Origin: Prochlorococcus sp. AG-418-K17
Lineage (GTDB): Bacteria; Cyanobacteriota; Cyanobacteriia; PCC-6307; Cyanobiaceae
Length of the DNA: 64,000 nucleotides
Reading direction: 5' to 3'
NCBI GenBank assembly: GCA_003214055.1
Contig: QCMD01000002.1
Coordinates: 96,179-160,178 of the forward strand
The number at the start of each line of letters is the position of its first letter. Position 1 is the stretch's first letter. This document shows, piece by piece, positions 30,964 to 40,461 of the stretch. A program made the translations under genes and the position numbers. The notes under the pieces are model-generated. The model had not been told where the DNA came from. It saw only the letters and a program-made list of their open reading frames with translations, and ran no database searches.

Positions 30964-32946
30964 ATGACATTAGATAAAGAAAATTCGATCAATAATATTC
31001 TTGAAGAAAATAGAATTTTCCCACCTTCAAAAGTCTTCTCAAATAATTCAAATATTAAATCTATTGAGGAATTGATTAGTTTAAAAAATCAAGCATTAAA
31101 TGATCCGATCCAATTTTGGGAGTATTATGCTAACTCAGAAATAGAATGGTTTGAACCTTTTCAAACTGTCTTGGATAGTCAGAACGCACCTTTTTTTAAG
31201 TGGTTTAAAGAAGGTAAGCTTAATATCACATTTAACTGTTTGGATAGGCATGTTAAAAATGGTCTTGGAAAGAAAACAGCACTTATATGGGAGGGGGAGC
31301 CTGGGGATAAAATAAAATATACTTATGAAGAGCTTCTTAAAAACGTATGTAAAGCTGCAAATGGTTTGAAGTCAATAGGAGTGAAAAAAGGTGATTTGGT
31401 TTGCATTTATATGCCAATGATTCCTGAGGCAATGTTCGCTATGTTGGCTTGTGCAAGAATTGGAGCTCCCCATTCAGTCGTTTTTGGAGGTTTTTCTTCA
31501 GAAGCTTTAAAGGATAGATTAATAGATGGCAATGCGAAATTCGTCATTACTGCGGATGGCGGATTTAGAAAAGATAAAATAATTGAGTTAAAGAATGCTG
31601 TTGATTTAGCAATTGAAAGCGGAGCAAATAAAGTTGTCGAAAAAGTAATTATCGTCCAAAGAACTAAAAAAAATATTCCGATCAAAGTAAATAGAGATTT
31701 GTGGTGGCATGAATTGTTAAAGGATCAAAAAGATTTTTGTGAACCTGAAATTATGGATAGTGAAGATAGATTATTTATTCTTTATACTTCGGGATCTACA
31801 GGTAAACCAAAAGGGGTTGTTCACACTACAGGTGGTTATAATCTTTGGTCACATTTAACATTTAAATGGATTTTTGACATAAAGAATGATGATATCTATT
31901 GGTGTACTGCAGATGTTGGTTGGATAACAGGTCACAGCTATATAGTTTATGGTCCTTTATCTAATGGAGCTACAACTCTTATGTATGAAGGCGTCCCTAG
32001 GCCATCAAATTTAGGTGCTTTTTGGGAAATTATTGAGAAACATAGGGTTTCAATTTTCTATACTGCGCCAACTGCAATTCGTTCATTCATGAAGTCTGGT
32101 CCTGAAATTCCCGCTGCATATGATTTAGATAGTCTTAGACTTTTAGGTACAGTTGGAGAACCTATTAATCCAGAAGCATGGATGTGGTACAAGGATATTA
32201 TTGGTAAGAATAAATGCCCTATAGTAGATACTTGGTGGCAAACTGAAACGGGTGGTGTGATGATTAGTCCTATACCGGGAGCTGTTTCTACAAAACCAGG
32301 CTCAGCTACTTATCCTCTACCTGGGATCGAGATTGAAGTTGTAGATAAAAATGGAGAGAAGGTTAAGGAGAACGAAGGAGGATATTTAATAGTTAAAAAA
32401 CCCTGGCCAGGAATGATGCGAACAATTCATGGAAATTCTGCAAGATACCTGGAGAGTTATTGGGAATATATTTCTTTCAAAGGCGAAAAGAATGTTTATT
32501 TTGCTGGAGACGGAGCACGCATTGATGAAGATGGATATATATGGATTATGGGAAGAGTAGATGATGTTATAAGTGTTTCAGGTCATAGGTTAGGAACTAT
32601 GGAAATCGAATCTGCTTTGGTAAGTCATAAAAATGTTTCCGAGGCTGCCGTTGTGGGGAAAAAAGATGATCTAAAAGGCGAAGTTATAGTTGCTTTTGTA
32701 TCTTTAGAGAAAGACATTAACAGTTCATTAGAATTAGAAGAGGAATTAAAGAAACATGTTGTTAATGAAATTGGAATTATTGCGAAGCCTGAAAAAATAA
32801 TAATTACTGACTCTCTTCCAAAAACGCGAAGTGGAAAAATTATGAGAAGAATTTTGAGATCTTTGGCTGCTGGAGAAAAAATAAATGGTGATATAAGTAC
32901 TCTAGAAGATAGCTCTGTTTTGGAAAAGTTAAAGGGATCATCTTAA
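30964..32946 (+). CDS. acs: Acetyl-CoA synthetase
   Basis: A 660-aa AMP-forming enzyme that activates acetate. The P-loop-like motif [20 protein letters not shown], the adenylation segments [14 protein letters not shown] and [10 protein letters not shown], the hinge [20 protein letters not shown] and the catalytic lysine in TRSGKIMRR (Lys625) are all present. That lysine is the one acetylated for control in bacterial Acs; whether this happens here is unknown. Full length. It converges on the DUF1350 gene with a 4-bp overlap. Confidence 0.96.
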   Translation: MTLDKENSINNILEENRIFPPSKVFSNNSNIKSIEELISLKNQALNDPIQFWEYYANSEIEWFEPFQTVLDSQNAPFFKWFKEGKLNITFNCLDRHVKNGLGKKTALIWEGEPGDKIKYTYEELLKNVCKAANGLKSIGVKKGDLVCIYMPMIPEAMFAMLACARIGAPHSVVFGGFSSEALKDRLIDGNAKFVITADGGFRKDKIIELKNAVDLAIESGANKVVEKVIIVQRTKKNIPIKVNRDLWWHELLKDQKDFCEPEIMDSEDRLFILYTSGSTGKPKGVVHTTGGYNLWSHLTFKWIFDIKNDDIYWCTADVGWITGHSYIVYGPLSNGATTLMYEGVPRPSNLGAFWEIIEKHRVSIFYTAPTAIRSFMKSGPEIPAAYDLDSLRLLGTVGEPINPEAWMWYKDIIGKNKCPIVDTWWQTETGGVMISPIPGAVSTKPGSATYPLPGIEIEVVDKNGEKVKENEGGYLIVKKPWPGMMRTIHGNSARYLESYWEYISFKGEKNVYFAGDGARIDEDGYIWIMGRVDDVISVSGHRLGTMEIESALVSHKNVSEAAVVGKKDDLKGEVIVAFVSLEKDINSSLELEEELKKHVVNEIGIIAKPEKIIITDSLPKTRSGKIMRRILRSLAAGEKINGDISTLEDSSVLEKLKGSS

Positions 32947-33665
32947 TCGGATTCATCAATTAAATTGGAAATTTTTTTTATAGTATTTCTTTTAAAATCA
33001 TCATCTGCCCAGTCTCCCAAGAAATTTTCTCTTAGGCCTGCACTTGCAATGATAGTGTGTGTTCCTTTTAACATAACCCCTTTTGAGTTGTCCTCTTTTC
33101 TGGCTTTAAGACAAGAAAATAATTTATCTGTTTGATCTAATTCGTCTGAGTTAAATTTTATTAGAAAGTTATTTTTTTGGTTATAAGTTTTTTCAATTAT
33201 TCGTAAAGTTCTTTCTGGACTGGGACTGAACTCACTTCTGAATTCTAATTTTTGAGCAATTTGTTTTAATAATGGAATTGATTTGCTAGCACTAAAGTTA
33301 TTAAAGCTGATTGAAATGAATTTTTCGCAATTCCTTCCTCCATCAGGAGATATTAAATGAAGTTTACATCCTAGACTATGACCAATTCTTATAGAAGGAA
33401 TTGATTCTCCTATTCTTTTAGATAAGGATATTTTGCAATTTTTAAAATCTTTCCATGCTTTAAGAGCAATTTGTTGATGATCAAATTGTGGAGTGTATTT
33501 ATATGCATGAACTGCATAATTTTTATTTATTAAGCTGTCAATAAATCTTCGATATGTTAAATCTGGTTTGGACGCTAAATAACTTCCACCAATAAATTCT
33601 ATAATTTTCTTTGGACTTGAAGGCCAATAACAAAAACTGTTAAATTGAAATTTCGTAAAAGTCAT
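32943..33665 (-). CDS. DUF1350 protein with alpha/beta-hydrolase elbow
   Basis: A 240-aa protein of the DUF1350 family found in cyanobacteria and plastids. The N-terminal [21 protein letters not shown] and the nucleophile-elbow-like [13 protein letters not shown] (Ser97) fit an alpha/beta-hydrolase fold. A possible acidic residue follows in SPDGG and a His in [13 protein letters not shown], so a triad is plausible but unproven. Substrate unknown. No signal peptide, so it is probably cytosolic. Its 3' end overlaps acs by 4 bp. Confidence 0.8.
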   Translation of the reverse strand: MTFTKFQFNSFCYWPSSPKKIIEFIGGSYLASKPDLTYRRFIDSLINKNYAVHAYKYTPQFDHQQIALKAWKDFKNCKISLSKRIGESIPSIRIGHSLGCKLHLISPDGGRNCEKFISISFNNFSASKSIPLLKQIAQKLEFRSEFSPSPERTLRIIEKTYNQKNNFLIKFNSDELDQTDKLFSCLKARKEDNSKGVMLKGTHTIIASAGLRENFLGDWADDDFKRNTIKKISNLIDESD

Positions 33666-33794
33666 TTTTATAAATTTAACTTAACCTTTTATAAGGTTTC
33701 AAAAATTATTATTTAGTCTGATTAATTAATTTATATTAATTTAAAAGAAATTTTTACTAAATGCGTCAATATAAATGAAAGTTAATTGAGTTAA

Positions 33795-34574
33795 TTGGAA
33801 AATTTTAACAAAAAAACATTAAATCAATTTGATTTTTTTCAGAATCAAATTAACAGTAACTCCTCTGAAAAAAGAGTTGCTAATCAAAATAAAAAAATAG
33901 AAAAGATTTTGATACTTGATACTGAAACAACAGGTTTAGATGAAAATAAAGATGAAGTCATTGAGATTGGTTGTATTTTGTTTGATGTGTCTTTTAAATG
34001 TGTGCTTTCACAGGTTTCATTTTTATTTCCAGTTAAGAATAATGAAGCTGAACATGTAAATGGTATATCTGCAGATGTAACGAATATTTTTCAACCATGG
34101 GAAGATGGATTGAATTTCTTTTTGAAACTTGTTGATTGTTCAGATTACATTGTTGCCCATAATGTAGAGTTTGACAAGAAATGGTTTGGTAAAGGAAGAT
34201 TGCCCAAACTTGATAAAAAATGGATATGTAGTTTAGAGGATATTAATTGGTCTTTTCAAAAATCCCTAAAAACTAGACCTTCAGTAACTGATCTAGCTTT
34301 ATCTTTTTCAATACCAGTTTGGAATTTACATAGGGCTTTGTCAGATTGTTATTACATATCTGAGGTTTTTAAAAAATGCGAGAATCTAGAGGATCTTCTA
34401 CTTAAAGCTACTGAACCAAGGTTTTTATACAAGGCATTGGTTAGTTATGAAGAGAGGTCCTTAGCTAAAAATGCTGGATTTAGATGGAATAGTCCTATGA
34501 AAGGAGCTTGGTCAAGAAAACTAACTACTGAAGAGGCAAACAATCTTGATTTTAAAGTAGAAATTTCAAATTAA
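33795..34574 (+). CDS. DEDDh 3'-5' exonuclease (DnaQ/epsilon-like) with C-terminal extension
   Basis: A 259-aa exonuclease of the DnaQ group. All five DEDDh residues can be placed: Asp42 and Glu44 in ILDTETTGLDE, Asp127 in AHNVEFDKKW, His179 and Asp184 in HRALSDCYYI. A stretch of about 35 residues after the nuclease domain (residues 215-255, SYEERSLAKNAGFRW...GAWSRKLT) is an added element. It could proofread or trim DNA or RNA; the target is not known. The start is TTG at 33795, because no ATG precedes the catalytic motif at a sensible distance. It converges on the repeat-protein gene with a 30-bp gap. Confidence 0.82.
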   Translation: MENFNKKTLNQFDFFQNQINSNSSEKRVANQNKKIEKILILDTETTGLDENKDEVIEIGCILFDVSFKCVLSQVSFLFPVKNNEAEHVNGISADVTNIFQPWEDGLNFFLKLVDCSDYIVAHNVEFDKKWFGKGRLPKLDKKWICSLEDINWSFQKSLKTRPSVTDLALSFSIPVWNLHRALSDCYYISEVFKKCENLEDLLLKATEPRFLYKALVSYEERSLAKNAGFRWNSPMKGAWSRKLTTEEANNLDFKVEISN

Positions 34575-34604
34575 TATCTAATGGACTTTTTACAAAGAAA
34601 ATAT

Positions 34605-35018
34605 TTAGTGACTTTTACACGGCATCCATTTATTACCCATTTTATGTGATCCGATACATCCGTATTTTGAGGCAGCCTTTTCAGCTTCTTTTTTTGTGTT
34701 AAATAGATCTGATATCATTTCTCTATTGCTCGAATTTGTGGTGTGATTATGATGATTGGTTTGAGAATTAGGAGAATATTCCCATACTCCCATAGTCGTT
34801 ATTCCAGCAGAGATTATTCCCATTCCAACTACAGATAAATTGACTATTCCCATTGCTACTGCACCAAAAGAAAATACACCCATTGGAACAACTCCAATAC
34901 TGATTACTCCCATGGGTACTATTCCTATCGAAACTATACCAAGAGGTGCAACTCCAAATGCAATTTTTTTTGGTTTTGTGCCACAATGCTGAATCTCTTT
35001 ATTTTTATTAATTTCCAA
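34605..35018 (-). CDS. Decapeptide-repeat protein with C-terminal DUF3721-like domain
   Basis: A 137-aa protein with two parts. Residues 22-81 are six tandem 10-residue hydrophobic repeats on the pattern G[VI]VPMG[VI]xS[IF]. After a His/Asn/Ser-rich linker, residues 100-137 (NTKKEAEKAASKYGCIGSHKMGNKWMPC) match DUF3721, a small predicted metal-binding module of marine cyanobacteria with Cys and His pairs. The repeat block could insert in or lie on a membrane as a regular sheet, or be a beta-solenoid. The start is TTG at 35018, as no ATG exists before the repeats. Function unknown. Confidence 0.72.
   Translation of the reverse strand: MEINKNKEIQHCGTKPKKIAFGVAPLGIVSIGIVPMGVISIGVVPMGVFSFGAVAMGIVNLSVVGMGIISAGITTMGVWEYSPNSQTNHHNHTTNSSNREMISDLFNTKKEAEKAASKYGCIGSHKMGNKWMPCKSH
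34776..34955 (-). repeat. Six tandem 30-bp coding repeats
   Basis: The DNA here encodes six back-to-back 10-residue units (residues 22-81 of the protein on the minus strand). Units read GVAPLGIVSI, GIVPMGVISI, GVVPMGVFSF, GAVAMGIVNL, SVVGMGIISA and GITTMGVWEY. Divergence between units grows toward the C-terminus. Confidence 0.8.
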
Positions 35019-35116
35019 TAGTTTTTCTAAATGTTAAATTAAAATTGTCTCACAAAACCATCAATCAATTTTTAAATTTTTTTAAAATTAAAAATTTTGA
35101 ATTATTTTCTAGAACT

Positions 35117-36397
35117 TTGGATAACTTAAAAAATCTTAGAGGAATGGTAGATCTTTTGCCTGATCAATTAATAAAGTGGCAAAATGTTGAAAAAATTGTA
35201 TTAGATCAGCTTTCAAGAGCATCAATTAAAGAAATAAGAACTCCAATATTGGAAATGACTGAATTATTTATTAGGGGAATTGGTGAGGGAACAGATGTAG
35301 TCAGTAAAGAAATGTATACATTTTACGATAGAGGAGATAGGTCTTGCACTCTTAGGCCTGAAGGGACAGCCTCCGTCGCGAGAGCTTTAATACAAAATGG
35401 AATGTCTTCCAATTCTCTGCAGAAACTTTGGTACATGGGTCCTATGTTTAGATATGAGAGACCTCAAGCAGGTAGACAAAGACAGTTTCATCAGTTAGGC
35501 GTTGAGTTTATAGGATACGAATCTGTGAGAAGTGATGTTGAAATTATCGCTTTAGCTTGGGATATCTTAAGAAAATTAGGAATAAAAGAACTTAATCTGG
35601 AAATAAATTCCTTAGGTGATCTTAAAGATAGATTAAATTTCCAAAAATCTTTTATAAAGTGGCTAGAAATAAATAAAAATTCTTTAGATTTAGATTCTCA
35701 GAATAGAATTAATAAAAATCCCCTAAGGATTTTAGATTCTAAGAATATTCAAACAAAAAAAGTTCTTGAAAATGCCCCAAAATTATTTAATTTTATGTCA
35801 GAAAAAAGTCATAAAAGATATTCAGATTTAAAAAAACAATTAGAAACTTTAAAAATACCCTTCGTGGAAAACTTTAATCTAGTGAGGGGTCTGGATTATT
35901 ACACTCATACAGCCTTTGAAATCACTAGTGGAGCACTTGGTTCCCAAGCTACAGTATGCGGAGGAGGTAGATATGACAATTTGATAAAACAGATGGGAGG
36001 TATAGACACCCCAGCAATTGGCTTCGCAATTGGTTTAGAAAGATTAATTCTTTTAGCTGGTAAGGATCTTGAAGTTGGTAGACATACTGATATTTATATT
36101 GTAAATAAAGGATTACTAGCTGAGCCATTAGCAATTGATTTATCTAGAAAATTAAGAAACTTTGATTTATTAGTTGAATTAGATTTGACTGGGGCCTCTT
36201 TCTCTAAGCAATTTAAAAAGGCAAATAAGCTAAAATCCAAAAGTATTATTGTTATTGGTGATGATGAAGCAGATAAAAAAGAATTTATTATTAGGTTATT
36301 TGACAAAGAAAGTAATGAAAATAAAGAGGAGGTTATCCCTTTTGACAATGATATTAAATTAAAAAAATGGCTTAACAATAACTTCTTTCTAAAGTGA
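35117..36397 (+). CDS. hisS: Histidyl-tRNA synthetase
   Basis: A class II synthetase of 426 aa from the TTG at 35117. Motif 2 is GPMFRYERPQAGRQRQFHQLG, with the histidine-specific LVRGLDYYTHTAFEI and motif 3 in AIGFAIGLERLI. The reading frame is open up to a TTG at 35045, giving a 24-residue extension (SHKTINQFLN...), but the family N-terminus NLKNLRGMVDLLPD fits the start at 35117 as MDNLKNLRG. Neither has a Shine-Dalgarno site. The next small gene overlaps its 3' end by 4 bp, which suggests translational coupling. Confidence 0.94.
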   Translation: MDNLKNLRGMVDLLPDQLIKWQNVEKIVLDQLSRASIKEIRTPILEMTELFIRGIGEGTDVVSKEMYTFYDRGDRSCTLRPEGTASVARALIQNGMSSNSLQKLWYMGPMFRYERPQAGRQRQFHQLGVEFIGYESVRSDVEIIALAWDILRKLGIKELNLEINSLGDLKDRLNFQKSFIKWLEINKNSLDLDSQNRINKNPLRILDSKNIQTKKVLENAPKLFNFMSEKSHKRYSDLKKQLETLKIPFVENFNLVRGLDYYTHTAFEITSGALGSQATVCGGGRYDNLIKQMGGIDTPAIGFAIGLERLILLAGKDLEVGRHTDIYIVNKGLLAEPLAIDLSRKLRNFDLLVELDLTGASFSKQFKKANKLKSKSIIVIGDDEADKKEFIIRLFDKESNENKEEVIPFDNDIKLKKWLNNNFFLK

Positions 36398-36672
36398 TTT
36401 TATTCAAGGTAATGTTAATTTTTTTATTTATATATTTGATTTATTTTTCTTTTAGAAATTTTTATAAACTATATAGAAAAGTCCAAAGGGTCAAAAAGTC
36501 CAAAATTTTCAATAAAAACAACCTAAATAATTGGATGAATTTAACAAAAAAAGAAAGATTTGATTTATCCAAAGAAGAATCCATTAATTATTTAAATAAA
36601 AGAAAAGTTTTACTTAAGGAAATTAGAAAAGAATATAAAAAAATTTCTAAAGGAAATTCTAAAAAAACTTGA
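36394..36672 (+). CDS. Small membrane-anchored basic protein, unknown
   Basis: A 92-aa protein not recognised as a family. Residues 3-20 form one transmembrane segment (LFKVMLIFLFIYLIYFSF), followed by a strongly basic tail with alternating Lys, Asn and hydrophobic residues (about 30 Lys/Arg in 70). It starts at GTG 36394 inside the hisS stop (GTGA); an ATG at 36412 is a second option. The topology is a short anchor with a large basic cytoplasmic tail, which might touch ribosomes or nucleic acids, but that is a guess. Next gene is 14 bp downstream. Confidence 0.55.
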   Translation: MILFKVMLIFLFIYLIYFSFRNFYKLYRKVQRVKKSKIFNKNNLNNWMNLTKKERFDLSKEESINYLNKRKVLLKEIRKEYKKISKGNSKKT

Positions 36673-36685
36673 AGGATCATCAACA

Positions 36686-36985
36686 TTGGAAAATTTCTGG
36701 ACTTCTAAAAAACCAATAAATGGATTAAGACATTTTGTTTTATTGAATGAGAATAAAGAAAAAGGAAATATTTTCTTTTTAATGGTTTCTGTACTTGATT
36801 CTGAAATTAATTTTAGAATTACTTACGAAGAATTAACAAAAAGTGGAAATTGGTATAAGGGATGGATCAAACTTCCTAAGCTTGAATCTATTACTGAAGA
36901 ATATATTCAATATAAATTAAGCAATAAAAAAGAAGGAGTTAATGAGATTTTTGTTAATGAAGATTCGTTATTTAATATTTCTTAA
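36686..36985 (+). CDS. Small protein, unknown
   Basis: A 99-aa soluble protein with a TTG start and no recognised domain. The sequence alternates short beta-like and charged segments (NGLRHFVLLNENKEKGNIFFLMVSV, then a Lys/Glu-rich end). WTSKKPINGLRHFV at the start and SGNWYKGWIKLPKLESI in the middle are its most distinctive blocks. It looks like a compact protein of the picocyanobacterial conserved-hypothetical sort. It follows the membrane-anchored protein by 14 bp, so both probably share the hisS message. Confidence 0.55.
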   Translation: MENFWTSKKPINGLRHFVLLNENKEKGNIFFLMVSVLDSEINFRITYEELTKSGNWYKGWIKLPKLESITEEYIQYKLSNKKEGVNEIFVNEDSLFNIS

Positions 36986-37120
36986 ATAAAAATTAATCTT
37001 ATTGTGTTTTTTGTAACTAGAGACTTAGATTTTGATGATTTAATAATTATTTAAAAATTTTGCCCCTTTCAAAAGTTAGAAATAAACGTTATCAAGGATT
37101 ATCAATATTAACTTAATACA

Positions 37121-37354
37121 ATGTTAGGGGATATATGGAACTCTTCTGAGTTTACTGCAAAAAAATTAGGGATAACAGAATATAGGCTTTCTTATTTAAG
37201 GGAGAGTGGTCTCCTAAAACCAGGGATTCATTGGAAAAGTTCTCCTTATGGACAAAAAAAACCTTGGAATCCAAAGGCTCTCTACAATACAAAAATGTGT
37301 AAAAAAATAATTAACAATATTTATTTAGACGAAAAAGACAATTTAGCAGCTTAA
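37121..37354 (+). CDS. Small winged-helix/MerR-like DNA-binding protein
   Basis: A 77-aa protein whose first half reads as a MerR/excisionase-type helix-turn-helix: SSEFTAKKLGITEYRLSYLRESGLLKPGIHWK, followed by NPKALYNTKMCKKI that resembles the wing and the second helix. There is no effector-binding domain, as in stand-alone excisionase-like regulators. It could act as a small regulator of neighbouring genes. No integrase lies nearby, so an excisionase role for a mobile element is unlikely. A 135-bp gap separates it from the gene before. Confidence 0.6.
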   Translation: MLGDIWNSSEFTAKKLGITEYRLSYLRESGLLKPGIHWKSSPYGQKKPWNPKALYNTKMCKKIINNIYLDEKDNLAA

Positions 37355-37383
37355 TTAAGAGTATTTTGAGATCTTATTAAAGA

Positions 37384-37560
37384 TTATTTGATTAAGTTTT
37401 CATCCTTACAATCAATTAATGTGTTTTGTAAAGTTGGATATAAGTTAATCATTTTTATGTATTGTTGGGATTTTTTATATAATTTTGCAGCATTTTGGTA
37501 ATGAACTTCAGATTTCATTTCTAGTGAAATTTTAGTTGAAGATTCTTGCGAAGTTTTCAT
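37384..37560 (-). CDS. Candidate 58-aa small protein
   Basis: A short open frame on the minus strand: ATG at 37560 to TAA at 37384, 58 codons, starting MKTSQESSTKISLEMKSE and ending DCKDENLIK. It is hydrophilic, predicted helical (YQNAAKLYKKSQQYIKMINL), with one Cys. It is divergent from pcb and sits in the otherwise empty space between the MerR-like gene and pcb. A weak purine-rich AAGAGA stands 10 nt before the ATG. It is short enough to have been missed by automatic callers; coding status rests on its open frame and ordered composition only. Confidence 0.45.
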   Translation of the reverse strand: MKTSQESSTKISLEMKSEVHYQNAAKLYKKSQQYIKMINLYPTLQNTLIDCKDENLIK

Positions 37561-37562
37561 AA

Positions 37563-37889
37563 TAATAAGTCTCTTATTAACTTTTTAATATTTGTTTAAT
37601 TAAGAGGCAATAAAAAACGTGGTTATCTGAAACAATAATTCTGTTAATGTCAGCAAAAAGAAATTTATAAAAAAATATCCAACCTTAAAACTCTTAATTT
37701 TTTATTTCAAATCGCTTTCCTAGCAAAAACTTTTCAGTTTAAAACTACCTTCTTTTATTATTTAATGTTTTGGTGACTTCTTTTATTTATTTTTGCTTAG
37801 GATTACTAATTTTTACAATTTTGTTGTGAATTCAACTGTTTGATGAAATATAAAGTATTCTCGAAACGTTTAAGCTAATCAATTCCTAA
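37563..37889. other. Non-coding leader and promoter region of pcb
   Basis: A 327-bp AT-rich gap with no ORF of support on either strand. It holds an imperfect inverted repeat (CTCTTATTAA at 37571-37580 with TTAATTAAGAG at 37596-37606), a candidate -10 for pcb (TATAAA at 37849-37854), and long T tracts. Such length before an antenna gene is unusual in this compact genome, where most gaps are under 60 bp, and it may hold light-responsive control or a small RNA. I see no recognisable known RNA family. Confidence 0.5.
37849..37854 (+). promoter_or_regulatory. Candidate -10 element of pcb
   Basis: TATAAA at 37849-37854 stands 36 bp before the pcb ATG, which would leave a leader of about 30 nt. 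A TTGTGA about 19 nt upstream is a poor -35 match. This is a guess by position and sequence. Confidence 0.3.
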
Positions 37890-38948
37890 ATGCAAACCTA
37901 CGGCAATCCAGATACCACTTACGGGTGGTGGGCTGGAAATTCAGGTGTAGCAAATCGCTCAGGAAAATTTATCGCTGCTCATGTAGCTCATGCAGGATTA
38001 ATTGTTTTCTGGGCTGGTGCTTTCACCCTTTTTGAACTTTCACGATTTGATCCTAGTGTTCCAATGGGTCATCAACCTCTAATTGTTCTTCCTCACTTAG
38101 CAACTCTCGGAATAGGGTTTGATGCTAACGGTGTGGCGATGGGAGATACTAAACCTGTTCTTGCGATAGCAATTGTACACCTAGTTTCTTCTATGGTTTT
38201 AGCTGCTGGAGGACTTTTACATTCTCTACTTCTTCCAGGCAATTTAGAAGATTCAGATATCGCTAGAGCAAGAAAATTCAATATTGAATGGGATAATCCT
38301 GACAAATTGACATTTATTCTTGGGCATCATCTACTTTTCCTAGGATTTGCAGTTATTGCCTTCGTTGAATGGGCTAGAGTTCATGGTATCTATGATCCAG
38401 CAATTGGTGCTGTAAGACAAGTTGAGTATGAACTAAACTTGGCAAAAATTTGGAATCATCAAACAGACTTTTTGACTATTGATAGTCTTGAAGAGGTAAT
38501 GGGTGGTCACGCCTTCCTTGCTTTCGTTGAGATTACTGGTGGTGCATGGCATATTGCTACAAAACAGGTTGGAGAATTTACTAAATTCAAAGGTAAGGGT
38601 CTTCTATCTGCAGAAGCAGTTCTCTCTTGGTCTCTAGCAGGTATTGGCTGGATGGCCATTATTGCAGCTTTCTGGAGTGCAGCAAACACTACAGTTTATC
38701 CTGTCGAATATTTTGGTGAACCACTTGAGTTGAAATTCAGTATTTCTCCATATTGGATTGATACTGTTGATCTTCCTGATGGTGAGTTTACATCAAGGGC
38801 ATGGTTAGCGAATGTTCACTACTACTTTGGTTTCTTCTTTATTCAAGGTCATCTATGGCATGCTCTAAGAGCACTAGGATTTGATTTCAAGAGAGTTACT
38901 AATGCTATTAGTAATATTGATAGTGCGACAATTACTCTTAAGGATTAA
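37890..38948 (+). CDS. pcbA: Divinyl-chlorophyll a/b light-harvesting antenna (Pcb, CP43/IsiA family)
   Basis: A 352-aa six-helix antenna protein of the CP43/IsiA family, the main light-harvesting protein of Prochlorococcus thylakoids. Landmarks are the N-terminal [21 protein letters not shown], multiple His ligands for chlorophyll in membrane helices ([38 protein letters not shown]), and the C-terminal [24 protein letters not shown]. The long lumenal loop of PsbC is missing, as in Pcb/IsiA. Strong expression is expected, in line with its own promoter region and terminator at 38971-38997. Confidence 0.96.
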   Translation: MQTYGNPDTTYGWWAGNSGVANRSGKFIAAHVAHAGLIVFWAGAFTLFELSRFDPSVPMGHQPLIVLPHLATLGIGFDANGVAMGDTKPVLAIAIVHLVSSMVLAAGGLLHSLLLPGNLEDSDIARARKFNIEWDNPDKLTFILGHHLLFLGFAVIAFVEWARVHGIYDPAIGAVRQVEYELNLAKIWNHQTDFLTIDSLEEVMGGHAFLAFVEITGGAWHIATKQVGEFTKFKGKGLLSAEAVLSWSLAGIGWMAIIAAFWSAANTTVYPVEYFGEPLELKFSISPYWIDTVDLPDGEFTSRAWLANVHYYFGFFFIQGHLWHALRALGFDFKRVTNAISNIDSATITLKD

Positions 38949-38970
38949 ATTTTACTACCTCAATAAAATT

Positions 38971-38997
38971 AAAGGCCCTTTACAGGGCCTTTTTTAT
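38971..38997 (+). terminator. Rho-independent terminator of pcb
   Basis: A perfect 9-bp stem, AAAGGCCCT (38971-38979) with AGGGCCTTT (38984-38992), closes a TTAC loop and runs into a T tract. It is 22 bp after the pcb stop and is the only textbook intrinsic terminator I see in the window, matching the need to end a very abundant message. Confidence 0.95.
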
Positions 38998-39042
38998 TTG
39001 AAATAAATTCTGTATTAATTTAGATTTATAAAGTAATAGTTT

Positions 39043-40422
39043 TTGAGTTCATTGAATATTTTTTTTCTACAGAATGAAGATATTTTTTCAAATTCTCTTT
39101 TAATAAGTTTTTTAGGATTTTTAATTATAATTTTTTTCTTGATTTTTGGAAGAAGATTTAGACTTGCTGTACAACTTGAGAGATTTGGATTGCCAATAGC
39201 AGTTATATCGGGAATTTTAGGAATATCTATAGGCCCATTTGGAGCAATACATTTTTTGCCAAAAGAAACAATCAATGTTTGGAGTAATTTTCCTACACCT
39301 CTTTTGTCATTAGTTTTCGCAACTTTGATGATGGGAAGACCTATCCCAAATATAAGTGGTTTAGTTAAACCAATCTTAAATCAATTTTTGCTTGCTCTTT
39401 CTTTAGGTTTCGGACAGTTTTTCGTTGGTGGTCTAGTTGTTAAATATTTTTTGCCACCATCTATGGATATTAATCCTCTGATGGGGTGTTTGATTGAGGT
39501 TGGTTTTGAGGGAGGGCATGGAGCTGCAACTATAATCGGAGAAAGTTTTAATAGATTAGGTTTCCCAAATGGTTTAGATCTTGGTCTAGCAATGGCAACA
39601 ATGGGTCTTTTATCATCTTCAATATTAGGAAGTATATTTGTATTTCTTGGAAGAACTTTGTCCCTTTCTAGTACTGAGGAAATTTCTGAAAAAAAAGGAA
39701 ACCTGAAGGTAAGCAATATGAAAGGAATTTTTGCCGATTTAAGGATTTTGATAATAAATCTTGGTTTCTCAGGTTTGGCAATTTCTTTTGGTGTTTTGTT
39801 ACTTAAATTTTTAAAGCATATCTCAAGTTCCTTTGGTGAATTTCCCAGAGAAATTATCTTTTCACTCCCGGTATTCCCTTTTATTCTTATAGGTTCACTA
39901 CTAATTAGATATATTTTAGAAAAAACTAAAAATACAGAATTTATTTCAAATATTTTGCAAAGGGAGATTGGTATTTTATCTACAGACCTTTTGATCTTTA
40001 CAGCCATGGCGAGTTTAGATATTGGGGTAGTTTTTGAAAATTGGGTTCTCATTTTAGTGTTCACTATTTTCGGTTTATTTTGGAATTTAGTTTGTATTGC
40101 TTATTTCGCATACTTTATATTTGATGATTATTGGTTTGAAAAAAGTTTGATAGAATTTGGCAACTCTACAGGTGTAGTTGCTTCTGGACTTCTTCTTTTA
40201 AGGCTTGCAGATCCTAAAAATATTTCAAAGACTTTACCAATTTTTACATCAAAACAGCTTTTCGCTCAATTAATTCTTTCAGGGGGACTATTTACGGTTT
40301 TGGCACCATTAATGATTTCTAAAATTGGACTAGATTATTGGACAGAAATTTGTGCCGTTATTACATTTGTAATTCTTCTTATGGCATTGATTTTTAATAA
40401 AGTAGAGATGAAAAAAATTTAA
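39043..40422 (+). CDS. gltS: GltS-like sodium/glutamate symporter family carrier
   Basis: A 459-aa polytopic carrier with about ten to twelve hydrophobic segments. It resembles the sodium/glutamate symporter group, with the family-type GCLIEVGFEGGHGAATIIGESF loop in the middle and IEFGNSTGVVASGLLLLRLADP in the second half as inverted-repeat re-entrant regions. Likely role: sodium-coupled uptake of an acidic amino acid or related anion at the plasma membrane; substrate is inferred from the family. The start is TTG at 39043, with ATG absent before the first transmembrane segment. It begins 46 bp after the pcb terminator. Confidence 0.82.
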   Translation: MSSLNIFFLQNEDIFSNSLLISFLGFLIIIFFLIFGRRFRLAVQLERFGLPIAVISGILGISIGPFGAIHFLPKETINVWSNFPTPLLSLVFATLMMGRPIPNISGLVKPILNQFLLALSLGFGQFFVGGLVVKYFLPPSMDINPLMGCLIEVGFEGGHGAATIIGESFNRLGFPNGLDLGLAMATMGLLSSSILGSIFVFLGRTLSLSSTEEISEKKGNLKVSNMKGIFADLRILIINLGFSGLAISFGVLLLKFLKHISSSFGEFPREIIFSLPVFPFILIGSLLIRYILEKTKNTEFISNILQREIGILSTDLLIFTAMASLDIGVVFENWVLILVFTIFGLFWNLVCIAYFAYFIFDDYWFEKSLIEFGNSTGVVASGLLLLRLADPKNISKTLPIFTSKQLFAQLILSGGLFTVLAPLMISKIGLDYWTEICAVITFVILLMALIFNKVEMKKI

Positions 40423-40461
40423 TAATAACTCTAGAATGGTTTTAAGTTTATTTTTAATTTT

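Noticed and set aside
37121..37354. Idea that the MerR/excisionase-like protein marks a mobile element
   Set aside because: No integrase, attachment repeat, tRNA or phage gene nearby; likely a free-standing small regulator.
39381..40064. A 227-aa ORF on the minus strand inside the GltS-like gene
   Set aside because: It lies fully antisense to a clear transporter; its hydrophobic-poor, Pro/Lys-rich sequence follows from the complementary codons.
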